A stretch of DNA of 64,000 bases from Bacteroidota bacterium (GTDB lineage: Bacteria; Bacteroidota; Bacteroidia; Bacteroidales; Cfx3-03): contig JACAUB010000001.1 in NCBI GenBank assembly GCA_013390605.1, forward strand, positions 4,249,416 through 4,313,415, read 5' to 3'. Below the pieces are notes generated by a model. That model was given only the letters and a program-made list of their open reading frames with translations. It was not told the origin of the DNA and did no database searches. Shown in pieces: positions 1 to 8,233 of the stretch (position 1 is its first letter; each line of letters begins with the position of its first letter). Both the position numbers and the translations under genes were made by a program.

Positions 1-1
1 A

Positions 2-1048
2 AAAAATATAGTAGAAAAGCATCATTGGCTGGATGCTCAAACATTCGATAATGGACTTGCTCTTTGTCAAACTATCCCAGGAGCTATTATTATGCAGGTA
101 TCAGCATATTGTGGGCTTAAAATCAAAGGTTTCAAAGGAGCATTGGTTTCTTTTGTAGGTTTCGGTTTTCCTGCTTTTCTTGTTATGCTGATATTATCAG
201 CACTCTATGTAAGATTCAAAGATATATCTGCTGTAGAATCAGTATTAGCAACGCTTCGTATCATAATAGCGGCTATCGTACTCCATGCTGCCTTAACCTT
301 TGGAAAACGTTTTTTTCATACAATAAATGATGTTGTTATTGCATTGATTTCGGCTTCACTTTTTCTCACGAAACTACACCCCGCGCTAGTAATTATTATC
401 TCAGCTTTTCTGGGACTTTTCATATCAAAAAATAGTATGGAGCCCCCTATACAAACAGGCATTACAAGGACCCTTAGATATTTCTTTATCTTAACAGGAG
501 TGCTGTCAACGAGTCTTTTAATCTTATTTCTTGCAAGTCCAAAGTTCTTCACATTAGCTTTAACAATGCTTCGTATAGATGTTTTTGCTTTTGGAGGAGG
601 CTTCGCTTCTGTCCCTGTCTTTTTTCATGAGGTCATTGATGTTCATAACTGGCTCGATAAAAAAACATTTCTTGATGGAATCATACTTGGTCAGGTAACA
701 CCAGGTTCTATTATCATAACAGCAACCTTTGTCGGATACCTGAAATTTGGTTTACCCGGAGCGATAATAGCTACGCTCTATGTTTTCACTCCTTCATTTC
801 TTATTCTTATGGCATTAATTCCTTTTTTCGATAAGCTAAGAACCTATCCACAATTCAACAAAATAGTTAATGGTGTATTATGTTCATTTGTGGGTTTATT
901 GCTTATTGTAACTTATCATTTTGGGATAGAAATTCATTGGAGTGTTTCATCAATTATTCTAGTTCTTGCAGCATTGGCTACATTATTATTAAAAGTAGAT
1001 GTTATTTGGGTAATCATTGGAGGAGTATTAGCTTCTATATTTATTTAA
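2..1048 (+). CDS. Chromate transporter family protein (ChrA-like), 5'-truncated by window edge
   Basis: This is an integral membrane protein of the CHR family, which exports chromate or transports related oxyanions. The reading frame is open from base 2, so the true start lies outside the window. The visible part reads into an LDAQTF...GLALCQTIPG motif typical of the first CHR half, and an internal Met at 92 is not the likely start. The same motif pattern recurs in the second half (LDKKTFLDGIILGQVTPGS, near 650-710), preceded by a glycine-rich FAFGGG, which is the tandem-CHR arrangement of full-length ChrA. Many hydrophobic segments follow. Only roughly the first 40-50 residues are missing. 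The real substrate is not proven, because many CHR proteins sit in genomes without chromate stress. Confidence 0.85.
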   Translation, partial: KNIVEKHHWLDAQTFDNGLALCQTIPGAIIMQVSAYCGLKIKGFKGALVSFVGFGFPAFLVMLILSALYVRFKDISAVESVLATLRIIIAAIVLHAALTFGKRFFHTINDVVIALISASLFLTKLHPALVIIISAFLGLFISKNSMEPPIQTGITRTLRYFFILTGVLSTSLLILFLASPKFFTLALTMLRIDVFAFGGGFASVPVFFHEVIDVHNWLDKKTFLDGIILGQVTPGSIIITATFVGYLKFGLPGAIIATLYVFTPSFLILMALIPFFDKLRTYPQFNKIVNGVLCSFVGLLLIVTYHFGIEIHWSVSSIILVLAALATLLLKVDVIWVIIGGVLASIFI

Positions 1049-1175
1049 AAAGCAAGATTGTCCAATGTCAGTATCAACCAATATACGCATCAAATAAAAT
1101 TGCAAATACAAGTAGGGTAATTTCATAACTGGTTGTATTATATCTGAAAATAAAAATGGATCCTAATTTTTTTTC

Positions 1176-1688
1176 ATGAGTCTCACAGCGAAAGGTATTG
1201 ATCAAGCCGGATTTGATCAAATATTTAATCAATGGTATGAGCCCATTCGAAACTTCATTTACTACAAAACTGGCAATGTACATCTGGCTGAGGATATTGC
1301 TCAAGATACATTTCTTAAAATATGGGAAAAGAAAGATGACATTAATACTAGTACAATAAAGGCATTTTTGTTTACTATTGCGACTAACATATTAAATAAT
1401 AAGATGGATCATCAAAAAGTATCCTTCAAATTTGTCAACACTTACCAACAACCCGGTAATGTTTCTTCACCCGACTTTGAAATAGAAATGAGGGAATTTA
1501 ATGAAAAGTTACAAAAAGCCCTAGCCGATCTCGATGAGAACAAACGAACTGTATTTTTAATGAACCGAATTGACGAATTAACATATAAACAAATTGCAGA
1601 TAATCTTGGTCTTACAGTTAAAGCAATTGAAAAAAGAATGACAAAAGCCTTGGATTTTTTAAGGGATCGTATTGACATGAATATTTAA
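1176..1688 (+). CDS. RNA polymerase ECF sigma factor
   Basis: This 170-residue sigma-70 family protein of the ECF group directs RNA polymerase to its target promoters. Region 2 is visible at residues about 15-85 (FNQWYEPIRNFIYYKTGN, then AEDIAQDTFLKIWE). Region 4 is at about 110-165 with the helix-turn-helix YKQIADNLGLTVKAIEKRM. The start at 1176 has no Shine-Dalgarno, as is normal in Bacteroidota, and an upstream ATG at 1156 closes after seven codons. It is followed 12 bases later by a FecR anti-sigma and then an STN-bearing TonB receptor. This is the classic cell-surface signalling trio, so its targets probably include the downstream receptor and lipoprotein. Confidence 0.93.
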   Translation: MSLTAKGIDQAGFDQIFNQWYEPIRNFIYYKTGNVHLAEDIAQDTFLKIWEKKDDINTSTIKAFLFTIATNILNNKMDHQKVSFKFVNTYQQPGNVSSPDFEIEMREFNEKLQKALADLDENKRTVFLMNRIDELTYKQIADNLGLTVKAIEKRMTKALDFLRDRIDMNI

Positions 1689-1700
1689 ATTTCCCAAACA

Positions 1701-2600
1701 ATGAACAACGATTTCACCAAAGATAATTTCAATAAAGAGGATTTTCATAAATCAGATACCCAGCATAAAATCCTTCAGTACTCTTCGGGATACAAGGCTC
1801 CTTTTTTGTTGTCGAAAGAAGAAGCTTTGTCACAATTAAAAGCAAAAATTGCAGATCAGCCAACGAAAAATGAGGCGATACATAAACCCATGTTAAAAAA
1901 TATTTACTGGTTTAGTTCGGTTGCTGCGATGCTATTATTGTTTATCGGCTCATGGATACTTTGGCACCATAGCCAGGTAACTAATGTGATAGCAGAAAAG
2001 GGAAAACAAATCGAATATCAGCTTCCAGATAGTTCACTTGTATCGATGAATGCTGATAGTAAGATGACATTCGAGAAATCAAAATTCAAACATAATCGTT
2101 ACTTGTCGCTTGAAGGCGAAGCATTTTTTAAAGTCAGAAAAGGAAAATCATTTGTTGTACATACAAAATTTGCAAACATCAAAGTACTTGGTACATCATT
2201 TGACGTATTAGCCAGAGAAAAATCATTTAAAGTAAGTTGTGTCACTGGAAAAGTTCTTGTTTATTCAGATAAACAATCGATAATTATTTTACCCGGAGAA
2301 AGCACTGTTATAGCAAAAGACAAGCTGTCTAAGTTTCTAGATAAAAATATAGACTTGGTAGCAAACTGGTCTATAGGAAAGTTTTATTTTGAGAATACCT
2401 CGTTAAATTTAGTATTCAAAGAAATTGAAAGGCAATTCAATGTTAACTTTGTATTGCCAGAAATGGATAATAAATTCTTTACTGGAGAGTTTACTAATAA
2501 GAACCTTGCAGATGCGCTGGATATCGTCTGTATACCCATGAACCTAACTTACAATATTGATGGCAATAATCAGATACATATTAAAGAAAAAGAACATTAA
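1701..2600 (+). CDS. FecR family anti-sigma factor
   Basis: This 299-residue single-pass inner-membrane protein should hold the upstream sigma factor inactive until the outer-membrane receptor signals. A cytoplasmic N-terminus of about 70 residues precedes one transmembrane helix at about 72-88 (SSVAAMLLLFIGSWIL). A periplasmic FecR domain follows (SLVSMNADSKMTF, then LSLEGEAFFKV, then VHTKFANIKVLGTSFDV). The C-terminal 80 residues (SLNLVFKEIERQFNVNFV) are the usual STN-interacting DUF4974-type end. Its 3' end overlaps the receptor gene, which indicates translational coupling. Confidence 0.92.
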   Translation: MNNDFTKDNFNKEDFHKSDTQHKILQYSSGYKAPFLLSKEEALSQLKAKIADQPTKNEAIHKPMLKNIYWFSSVAAMLLLFIGSWILWHHSQVTNVIAEKGKQIEYQLPDSSLVSMNADSKMTFEKSKFKHNRYLSLEGEAFFKVRKGKSFVVHTKFANIKVLGTSFDVLAREKSFKVSCVTGKVLVYSDKQSIIILPGESTVIAKDKLSKFLDKNIDLVANWSIGKFYFENTSLNLVFKEIERQFNVNFVLPEMDNKFFTGEFTNKNLADALDIVCIPMNLTYNIDGNNQIHIKEKEH

Positions 2601-5247
2601 AACAGTATCTATTGCACTGATTTTCATATTATTTTGTATTAACACATACGCTCAGGAATATAAACTGACTAACAACAATGAATCTTTATCGCAGGCACTC
2701 ATAAAAGCATCTAAACAATTCAATATCAAGGTAGCATTCGATGCACAAAAGCTTGGGACAATCATTGTTCACAAACAAATTGAAGGGAGAACCGTAGATG
2801 AATTTCTACACAACTTACTCTCAGATTTTGGATTAGATTTTCAATATAAGCATGGCACCTATCTGGTTGTGGGCAAAGACCCGCAGTCAGATAATGCTGT
2901 TTCTGAGGAATACCAAATCATCGGAAGCATTACAGACAAAGAGACAGGAGAACAGTTGCCAATGGCAACAGTAAGTATACCTGATCAGAATTACAATATT
3001 GCTGCATCTGCAAATGGGTCTTTTTTCATAAAGAACAAAGCTTCAAAGTCAATTCATTTAAACATTAGCTATATTGGTTATTATCAGATTGATACAATAA
3101 TTAATTTCAAAAAAGCTACAGAAGATTGTGTATTTAAGCTGAACAAAAAATCTCAGGCTATTGATACAGTCATAGTAAAAGGGCCTAAGATAGATATGAT
3201 TGAATATCGGAATGATGTTGATTTTGCAATTACAATCAATCCAGCAAAGTTGAGTGATTTACCGATACTTACAGAAACAGATATATTTAAATCATTACAA
3301 CTTTTACCCGGAATCTCGTATTCCGAAAATTCATCAGAATTAAGTATCAGAGGTGGTTCCAGCGATCAGAATCTGGTATTATATGATGGGCAAACACTCT
3401 ATAACTTAAGTCATTATTATGGCATGTTTTCTTCTTTAAATCCAAATATCATCAAAGATATTCAAGTATACCGAGGTGGATATGATTCTCGTTACGGAGA
3501 AAGGGTATCGGGCATTATTGATATTACAAGCAAAACGGGAAATCAACTCAAACCTACAATTTACGGAGATATAAATCTTTTGAGCGGAAACATTGCTGCT
3601 GAGATTCCTCTGAACAAAAAACTCACCGTAGTACTAACTGGTCGTCGTTCATACTCCGATATCTATTCCACTGAGTTTGCCAATAATCTATTTCGAAAAA
3701 ACACAAATCCAGTTTTAAAAGACCCCAGAAGTATTATATCTCAATCAACACCAACTTTCTATTTTTATGATTATAATTCAAAACTCACCTATCGGATAAA
3801 CAATAAAGAAAATCTTTCACTGAGTATATATGGAGGTAAAGATTATTATGATAATAAATACAATGTTAGTTCAGATTCATTGAGAGCCATCAACCATGAC
3901 AACAATTCATGGAGTAACTATGGCATCAGCGCTGCCTGGCTAAAACAATGGAATGGTCCTTTTTTTTCAAATTTACAAATAGGAACTTCAGGTTATATCA
4001 ATAAATATACCAGTACAACGGTTTTAGAAGATCCAATACGCTTGATTCCCAATAAAAATTATTTGCCAAACCAAGTAAATTATTTCAATTCTAACAATGA
4101 GAATAAATTAACTGACTTCTTCATTTCGCTTCGTAATACATGGTATCTGAATAACACTAATCAATTAAATTTTGGATTTTTAACTCGCCAAAATAGTATT
4201 TACTATCATAAGGACGCCGATAAAGTTTATGTTTATGATAATACTAATCAAAAATCATGGGTTTATTCAGCCTATGTTCAAGATCGTATACTGTTATTTG
4301 ATCGCCTAACTATAAAACCAGGGATGCGATTGAGCTTATACGATGGAACAAAAAAATGGTATGTCGAACCACGTTTTGCGGCAGATTATAAATTCTCCGA
4401 TATGTTTTCTATTCGTTTTGCAACTGGCCATTTTTGTCAATTTATTAATCAAGTAGTTGCTCAGCAAGACATGGGATACACAAAAAATTTCTGGGTTTTA
4501 GCTGACAATCGCTCACACCCTGTTGTTACATCAAACCACTTTATTGTTGGCTCAACCTATGAAAAAGGAAATGTTTTAATCGATGCTGAAGCATATTACA
4601 AGAATTATACTGGTTTGCAAGAATATCTTTATGTTTCACAATTCGTTAAAAACGCTGATTTCCATAATTACTTTCCTCCAAATAACAATGGTAATCAAGG
4701 ACAAAACCCTACTCCTAAACCTAGTTATTATATTAATGGAAAAGGAAAATCGTATGGCATTGATCTTTCAATTCGATATAAATATGGAAATTTCACTAGT
4801 TGGATCTCTTACTCTTTAAGCAAGAGTGTGCACCAATTTTCAGATTTACTCAATAACAAAGAATTTCCTGCACCCAATGATCAAAGACATCAGTTGAGTT
4901 TAGCCAACATGGTATCGGTCAATAAATGGAACTTCGGAACAACAACCCTATTCAGTACAGGGAAACCCTATATTGATTTCACTAACAATAATAAACCAAT
5001 TCCTACAACACGTGTGTATAAACGATTGCCTAATTATTTCCGCACCGACCTTTCTGCAAATTACAACTTTCTGTTTTTGAAAACAAAATTTAAGGTAGGG
5101 GCAACAATTATCAATATCTTCAATACGCTAAACTATTTTGATATCAACACACGAAAATTTGATTTCGAAAACACTTCGTTTTCTGATACAAACATCATCC
5201 GGGCACAAAAGTTATCTTTTAACCTGTTCTTACATTTCGAACTGTAA
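2560..5247 (+). CDS. TonB-dependent outer-membrane receptor with STN signalling domain
   Basis: This outer-membrane beta-barrel takes up a ligand with TonB energy and reports it to the FecR/sigma pair just upstream. The protein has a hydrophobic signal segment at about 15-32 ending near TYAQ. An STN domain covers about 38-105, a carboxypeptidase-regulatory-like beta domain about 120-200 (GSITDKETGEQLPMATVSI), a plug about 210-330 (LSIRGGSSDQNLVLYDGQTLY), and a barrel ends in an aromatic-type C-terminus (FNLFLHFEL). I place the start at ATG 2560, overlapping fecR by 41 bases; a TTG one codon earlier is less likely. No SusD partner follows, so the substrate is probably a small chelate, metal complex or peptide rather than a glycan. 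The ligand is unknown. Confidence 0.9.
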   Translation: MAIIRYILKKKNIKTVSIALIFILFCINTYAQEYKLTNNNESLSQALIKASKQFNIKVAFDAQKLGTIIVHKQIEGRTVDEFLHNLLSDFGLDFQYKHGTYLVVGKDPQSDNAVSEEYQIIGSITDKETGEQLPMATVSIPDQNYNIAASANGSFFIKNKASKSIHLNISYIGYYQIDTIINFKKATEDCVFKLNKKSQAIDTVIVKGPKIDMIEYRNDVDFAITINPAKLSDLPILTETDIFKSLQLLPGISYSENSSELSIRGGSSDQNLVLYDGQTLYNLSHYYGMFSSLNPNIIKDIQVYRGGYDSRYGERVSGIIDITSKTGNQLKPTIYGDINLLSGNIAAEIPLNKKLTVVLTGRRSYSDIYSTEFANNLFRKNTNPVLKDPRSIISQSTPTFYFYDYNSKLTYRINNKENLSLSIYGGKDYYDNKYNVSSDSLRAINHDNNSWSNYGISAAWLKQWNGPFFSNLQIGTSGYINKYTSTTVLEDPIRLIPNKNYLPNQVNYFNSNNENKLTDFFISLRNTWYLNNTNQLNFGFLTRQNSIYYHKDADKVYVYDNTNQKSWVYSAYVQDRILLFDRLTIKPGMRLSLYDGTKKWYVEPRFAADYKFSDMFSIRFATGHFCQFINQVVAQQDMGYTKNFWVLADNRSHPVVTSNHFIVGSTYEKGNVLIDAEAYYKNYTGLQEYLYVSQFVKNADFHNYFPPNNNGNQGQNPTPKPSYYINGKGKSYGIDLSIRYKYGNFTSWISYSLSKSVHQFSDLLNNKEFPAPNDQRHQLSLANMVSVNKWNFGTTTLFSTGKPYIDFTNNNKPIPTTRVYKRLPNYFRTDLSANYNFLFLKTKFKVGATIINIFNTLNYFDINTRKFDFENTSFSDTNIIRAQKLSFNLFLHFEL

Positions 5248-5368
5248 GTTTACAGACCAAACGCTTATTGAAAATTTCTGTTAAAAAATATTTTATTGGT
5301 AGGGTATAAATATAGTATCCTGTATTATGTGTTGTAATCAAAGCAATGTATAATTTAAAACCGTATTT

Positions 5369-6352
5369 ATGAAAAGCAGGATTATTTTAATGGGATTAAT
5401 AACTGTTATCATTCTCAGTTTTCAGTCGTGCACAAAAAACAATTCAAGTAAAAGCGGACTTACCTCTGACGTAAATCTTTCATCAAACCTTACGGCAGCA
5501 GTGGCAGTTGTAGCATCCACTCAATTAAACAAAGCAAGTACTGCAGATATTCAAAGTCTGTCAGTAACTAATTTTGACAGCATTAAGCGTCATCATGGCC
5601 CCGATTATCTAGGGATGAGTGGTAATATGATGAAATTTAATATACCTCACATTTCATCATGTGCTACCGTCACAGTTAGTGGATCAACTTTCCCAAAAAC
5701 AATCACTATTGATTATGGTAGTGGATGTAATAATGGAAGAGGACCTAAGATGACCGGAAAAATTTTGATTACGATGTCTGACACACTGATAACAGCCGGA
5801 TCTGTCAAAACAATTACTTATCAGAATGTTACTGTCGATAGTATGAAGATTGAATACACAGGCACGATTAAAAATCTTGGTAAAAACGTCAATGGAAATT
5901 GGGTAATCTCGAGTAATTATACACAGAAGACAACGGGGCGAAATGGTGATGTTGTAGTTGAAACCTATTCAGATTCGATAGAATGGGTCAGTGGCTTTAC
6001 CACTGCTGACAAATCGGACGATGTATTTTATAAAACAGGTTCGGGAAGTCTAACGGTCAACGATGCAATTAAGTTTAACCGCACAATTACGAAACCACTT
6101 CTATATGATAGTAGTTGTGATTATATAAAAAGTGGTACTATCGTTTTAACAAAAGGAACTGATACAATTGTTACTGATTATGGCGATGGTACATGTGATA
6201 GTGTAGCAACTGTTACAACAAACGGAACAACAGAAACAATTGATTTATCTACATTTAGATTTCCTGATAATGGACATTTTGACCAAAATTGTCATGGAGG
6301 GGCGCATCATGGTCCCGGTTCAAATCAAGGTGGTTTTAAGTTCGGGTTTTAA
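5369..6352 (+). CDS. Secreted lipoprotein, His-rich C-terminus, unknown function
   Basis: This 327-residue protein has a lipoprotein signal peptide (hydrophobic stretch, then FQSC with the lipid Cys near residue 21), so it should be anchored in a membrane facing the periplasm or the surface. The body is Thr/Ser/Gly-rich and predicted to be beta-rich. Two His clusters stand out: RHHGPDY at about residue 74, and GHFDQNCHGGAHHGPG near the C-terminus. These could bind a transition metal. It lies 121 bases after the TonB receptor and before a strong terminator, so it is probably the last gene of the signalling operon. I do not recognise a named family, and the metal link is inference from composition. 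Confidence 0.7.
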   Translation: MKSRIILMGLITVIILSFQSCTKNNSSKSGLTSDVNLSSNLTAAVAVVASTQLNKASTADIQSLSVTNFDSIKRHHGPDYLGMSGNMMKFNIPHISSCATVTVSGSTFPKTITIDYGSGCNNGRGPKMTGKILITMSDTLITAGSVKTITYQNVTVDSMKIEYTGTIKNLGKNVNGNWVISSNYTQKTTGRNGDVVVETYSDSIEWVSGFTTADKSDDVFYKTGSGSLTVNDAIKFNRTITKPLLYDSSCDYIKSGTIVLTKGTDTIVTDYGDGTCDSVATVTTNGTTETIDLSTFRFPDNGHFDQNCHGGAHHGPGSNQGGFKFGF

Positions 6353-6467
6353 TTCTCCTCATAATAATCTTTAATTATAACAGTACAAAACAGGTTTTTA
6401 AAAAGCACTTTTTTTCTCAAAGCAAATTCTCGCTGTCCCTGGCTGGTAACAGTGGGAAAAAGAAGAA

Positions 6468-6498
6468 GCCGATCCATCTGGATCGGCTATCTTTTTTT
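6468..6498 (+). terminator. Rho-independent terminator after the sigma/FecR/TonB/lipoprotein operon
   Basis: A perfect 8-bp stem, GCCGATCC (6468-6475) and GGATCGGC (6480-6487), has a 4-base ATCT loop. It is followed by TATCTTTTTTT. It ends the plus-strand operon finishing at 6352. Confidence 0.9.
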
Positions 6499-6593
6499 AT
6501 TTACAGAAGATTTCATAATATGAAGTGTTAAGATCTGTAACTTTTCTAAATGATTCCGATTATGCAATAATGAACTGATAAAGTTATAAAATT

Positions 6594-6601
6594 TACCTTT
6601 G
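6594..6601 (+). promoter_or_regulatory. Bacteroidota -7 element upstream of the histidine phosphatase
   Basis: TACCTTTG matches the TAnnTTTG consensus of the primary sigma factor in Bacteroidota and is followed by CA, as is common. It lies 73 bases before the start codon at 6675. No good TTTG -33 box sits at the expected distance. Confidence 0.5.
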
Positions 6602-6674
6602 CACCAATTAAGTCATGATCATATCTACGCTAGAAAAAGCTGTATACTAATCGTGAATTTGAAAATATAAAAGA

Positions 6675-7304
6675 ATGACAAATATAAGCTCCTTAGCGCA
6701 TAAAGAAATACCAACAACAACCATCTGTATTATCAGGCATGGCGAAACCGATTGGAATTCGCTTGGCAAACTTCAGGGAACCGAAGATATAGAGCTTAAT
6801 GATTCAGGACGAGAGCAAGCCACCCAAACCGCTCGTTATTTTGAAACCGAACCTTGGGATATTATGGTTTCTAGTCCACTAAAACGGGCTTATGAAACAG
6901 CCCAAATTATTGCTTCTCACCTTTCAATACCCACTATTCATGTAGTCGAAGAAATACGAGAACGTAGTTATGGTTCTGCTTCCGGACTATTACCTGAAGA
7001 ACGCCGAACTCTTTTCCCCGATGGCGTCATCCCCGATCAGGAAGATTTTGAGCAATTACGTCAGCGAGCAATGATTGGTTTAACAAAAATTGTTGAAACG
7101 TTTAAGAATAAGAAAATTATTGTTGTATCACACGGGGGACTTACCAATTCTATTTTATATACACTTTCTGGTGGAGAATTCGGTAGTTTCAAAACTCGTC
7201 TCAAAAACGGATGCATTAATAGAATAACTTTTCAAAACAATCATTGGAAAGTTGTATTTTACAACAAAACTACCGAAGAATTATTGAGTCTAAAAAACAT
7301 ATAG
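6675..7304 (+). CDS. Histidine phosphatase family protein (phosphoglycerate mutase / CobC-like)
   Basis: This 209-residue cytoplasmic phosphatase carries the RHGET catalytic signature (IIRHGETDWN) near residue 25; the His forms the phospho-intermediate. The second conserved His lies in VVSHGGLTN near residue 155. The SSPLKRAYETAQ segment is typical of the superfamily. Substrate cannot be read from the motif. Candidates include alpha-ribazole-5'-phosphate (CobC, in cobamide nucleotide-loop assembly) and small sugar phosphates. The cobamide option is worth noting because a corrinoid-protein operon lies about 6 kb away, but proximity is the only support. Confidence 0.85.
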   Translation: MTNISSLAHKEIPTTTICIIRHGETDWNSLGKLQGTEDIELNDSGREQATQTARYFETEPWDIMVSSPLKRAYETAQIIASHLSIPTIHVVEEIRERSYGSASGLLPEERRTLFPDGVIPDQEDFEQLRQRAMIGLTKIVETFKNKKIIVVSHGGLTNSILYTLSGGEFGSFKTRLKNGCINRITFQNNHWKVVFYNKTTEELLSLKNI

Positions 7305-7668
7305 GCAAATAGATATGACAAATCTGAATCGATAATTATATGGGATGCTAATTTCAAACTCATTTAACATTTAATCACTTATGTTTAGACTATTATCCTA
7401 GCATAATTATTTTTTAAATCAATCTCAGGTAGTTACTGAGGCTCTTCTTTGGTTCATAGACCGAATCAAACACATAACTAAAACTCAAAAATGACTCATA
7501 AATGGAGGAAACTACTATTGATGTCTGTTTTACAATCTTCCATAAAGAAACTCATATACCCTTTTCCGCTGGTTATTTTTATTTATACTGTTGATAACCA
7601 TAGGATACAACCATGGGAAATCACTTCCATAGCTATAGGTATCTGCACCCCATCTGCACCCCATATCC

Positions 7669-7725
7669 AGGGTATATCCACCCCTTATGCTCCTTTAAAG
7701 GGTGAATAACACCTGGATATACCCT
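7669..7725. repeat. Inverted repeat, 12-bp arms, nested inner arms
   Basis: AGGGTATATCCA (7669-7680) is repeated inverted as TGGATATACCCT (7714-7725). Inside, CCCTT (7682-7686) can pair with AAGGG (7698-7702). As RNA this would be a long two-part hairpin. There is no T-tract, so it is not a standard terminator; a REP-like or mobile-end element is possible. Confidence 0.5.
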
Positions 7726-7789
7726 AAATAAGATCTATGGATAGGGTACCTTTGGGATTTATTTTATATTTTCCATTGGAGCGATTTAT

Positions 7790-7811
7790 GTTATTATCCA
7801 GCGGTAATAAC
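7790..7811. repeat. Small inverted repeat
   Basis: GTTATTA (7790-7796) and TAATAAC (7805-7811) form a 7-bp stem with an 8-base loop. Function unknown; it may be an operator or chance. Confidence 0.3.
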
Positions 7812-8050
7812 AACATAGGAAAGAAAGACAATTATGGAAGCATCATTGAGGATTTACTTAGGCAAGAAGTCGGTATTATTGCAACTTTTTGGGTATTACA
7901 CTAACATTATTCGCCTAAAATTGAAACAGGTTACGTGTTAACCTTTGTGCCATTTCTTTCTATAGAGACGATAACACAACGTCATTGAACGCGAAATTCT
8001 TTAAATTACCTTTCTATATAGATTATAAGGATGATCAAGCGATTATTTAT

Positions 8051-8058
8051 TATATTTG
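8051..8058 (+). promoter_or_regulatory. Possible -7 element upstream of the PocR kinase
   Basis: TATATTTG matches TAnnTTTG and lies 183 bases before the start at 8234. No -33 TTTG is seen at the expected spacing. If used, the transcript would include the 15-bp hairpin at 8114-8152. Confidence 0.35.
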
Positions 8059-8113
8059 AAGTTTGGTGATATTTACGAAAAAATTTCCGTTAAAAGGTTA
8101 ACAAATGATATTC

Positions 8114-8152
8114 TTACAAAGATGAAAAAGGATACTCTTTTCATCTTTGTAA
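8114..8152 (+). promoter_or_regulatory. Perfect 15-bp inverted repeat in the leader of the PocR kinase gene
   Basis: TTACAAAGATGAAAA (8114-8128) and TTTTCATCTTTGTAA (8138-8152) are exact inverse complements around a 9-base loop. It sits 82 bases upstream of the kinase start. No T-run follows, so it is more likely an operator dyad or a leader hairpin than a terminator. Confidence 0.55.
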
Positions 8153-8233
8153 TTTAAAGATTCACCAGAAAATATTTTTCATACATCATGTTGAAAGCAC
8201 AAAAGGCAACATAATACCGTAATAAACAGCAAA

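Larger units (their letters stand above)
6353..6674. other. Intergenic region holding a terminator and a promoter
   Basis: This 322-base gap contains the terminator at 6468-6498 and a Bacteroidota -7 element at 6594-6601. I see no small coding region or RNA gene in it. Confidence 0.7.
7305..8233. other. Long intergenic region with several inverted repeats
   Basis: This 929-base gap has no convincing gene. The longest open frame (7491-7709) looks spurious. It holds inverted repeats at 7669-7725, 7790-7811 and 8114-8152, a short tandem repeat (CTGCACCCCAT twice, around 7642-7662) and a -7-like element at 8051. I see no tRNA or IS remnant. Confidence 0.6.

Noticed and set aside
7491..7709. 72-codon open frame in the long intergenic region
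   Set aside because: It crosses the inverted repeat at 7669, has no recognisable motif or promoter, and its composition looks non-coding.
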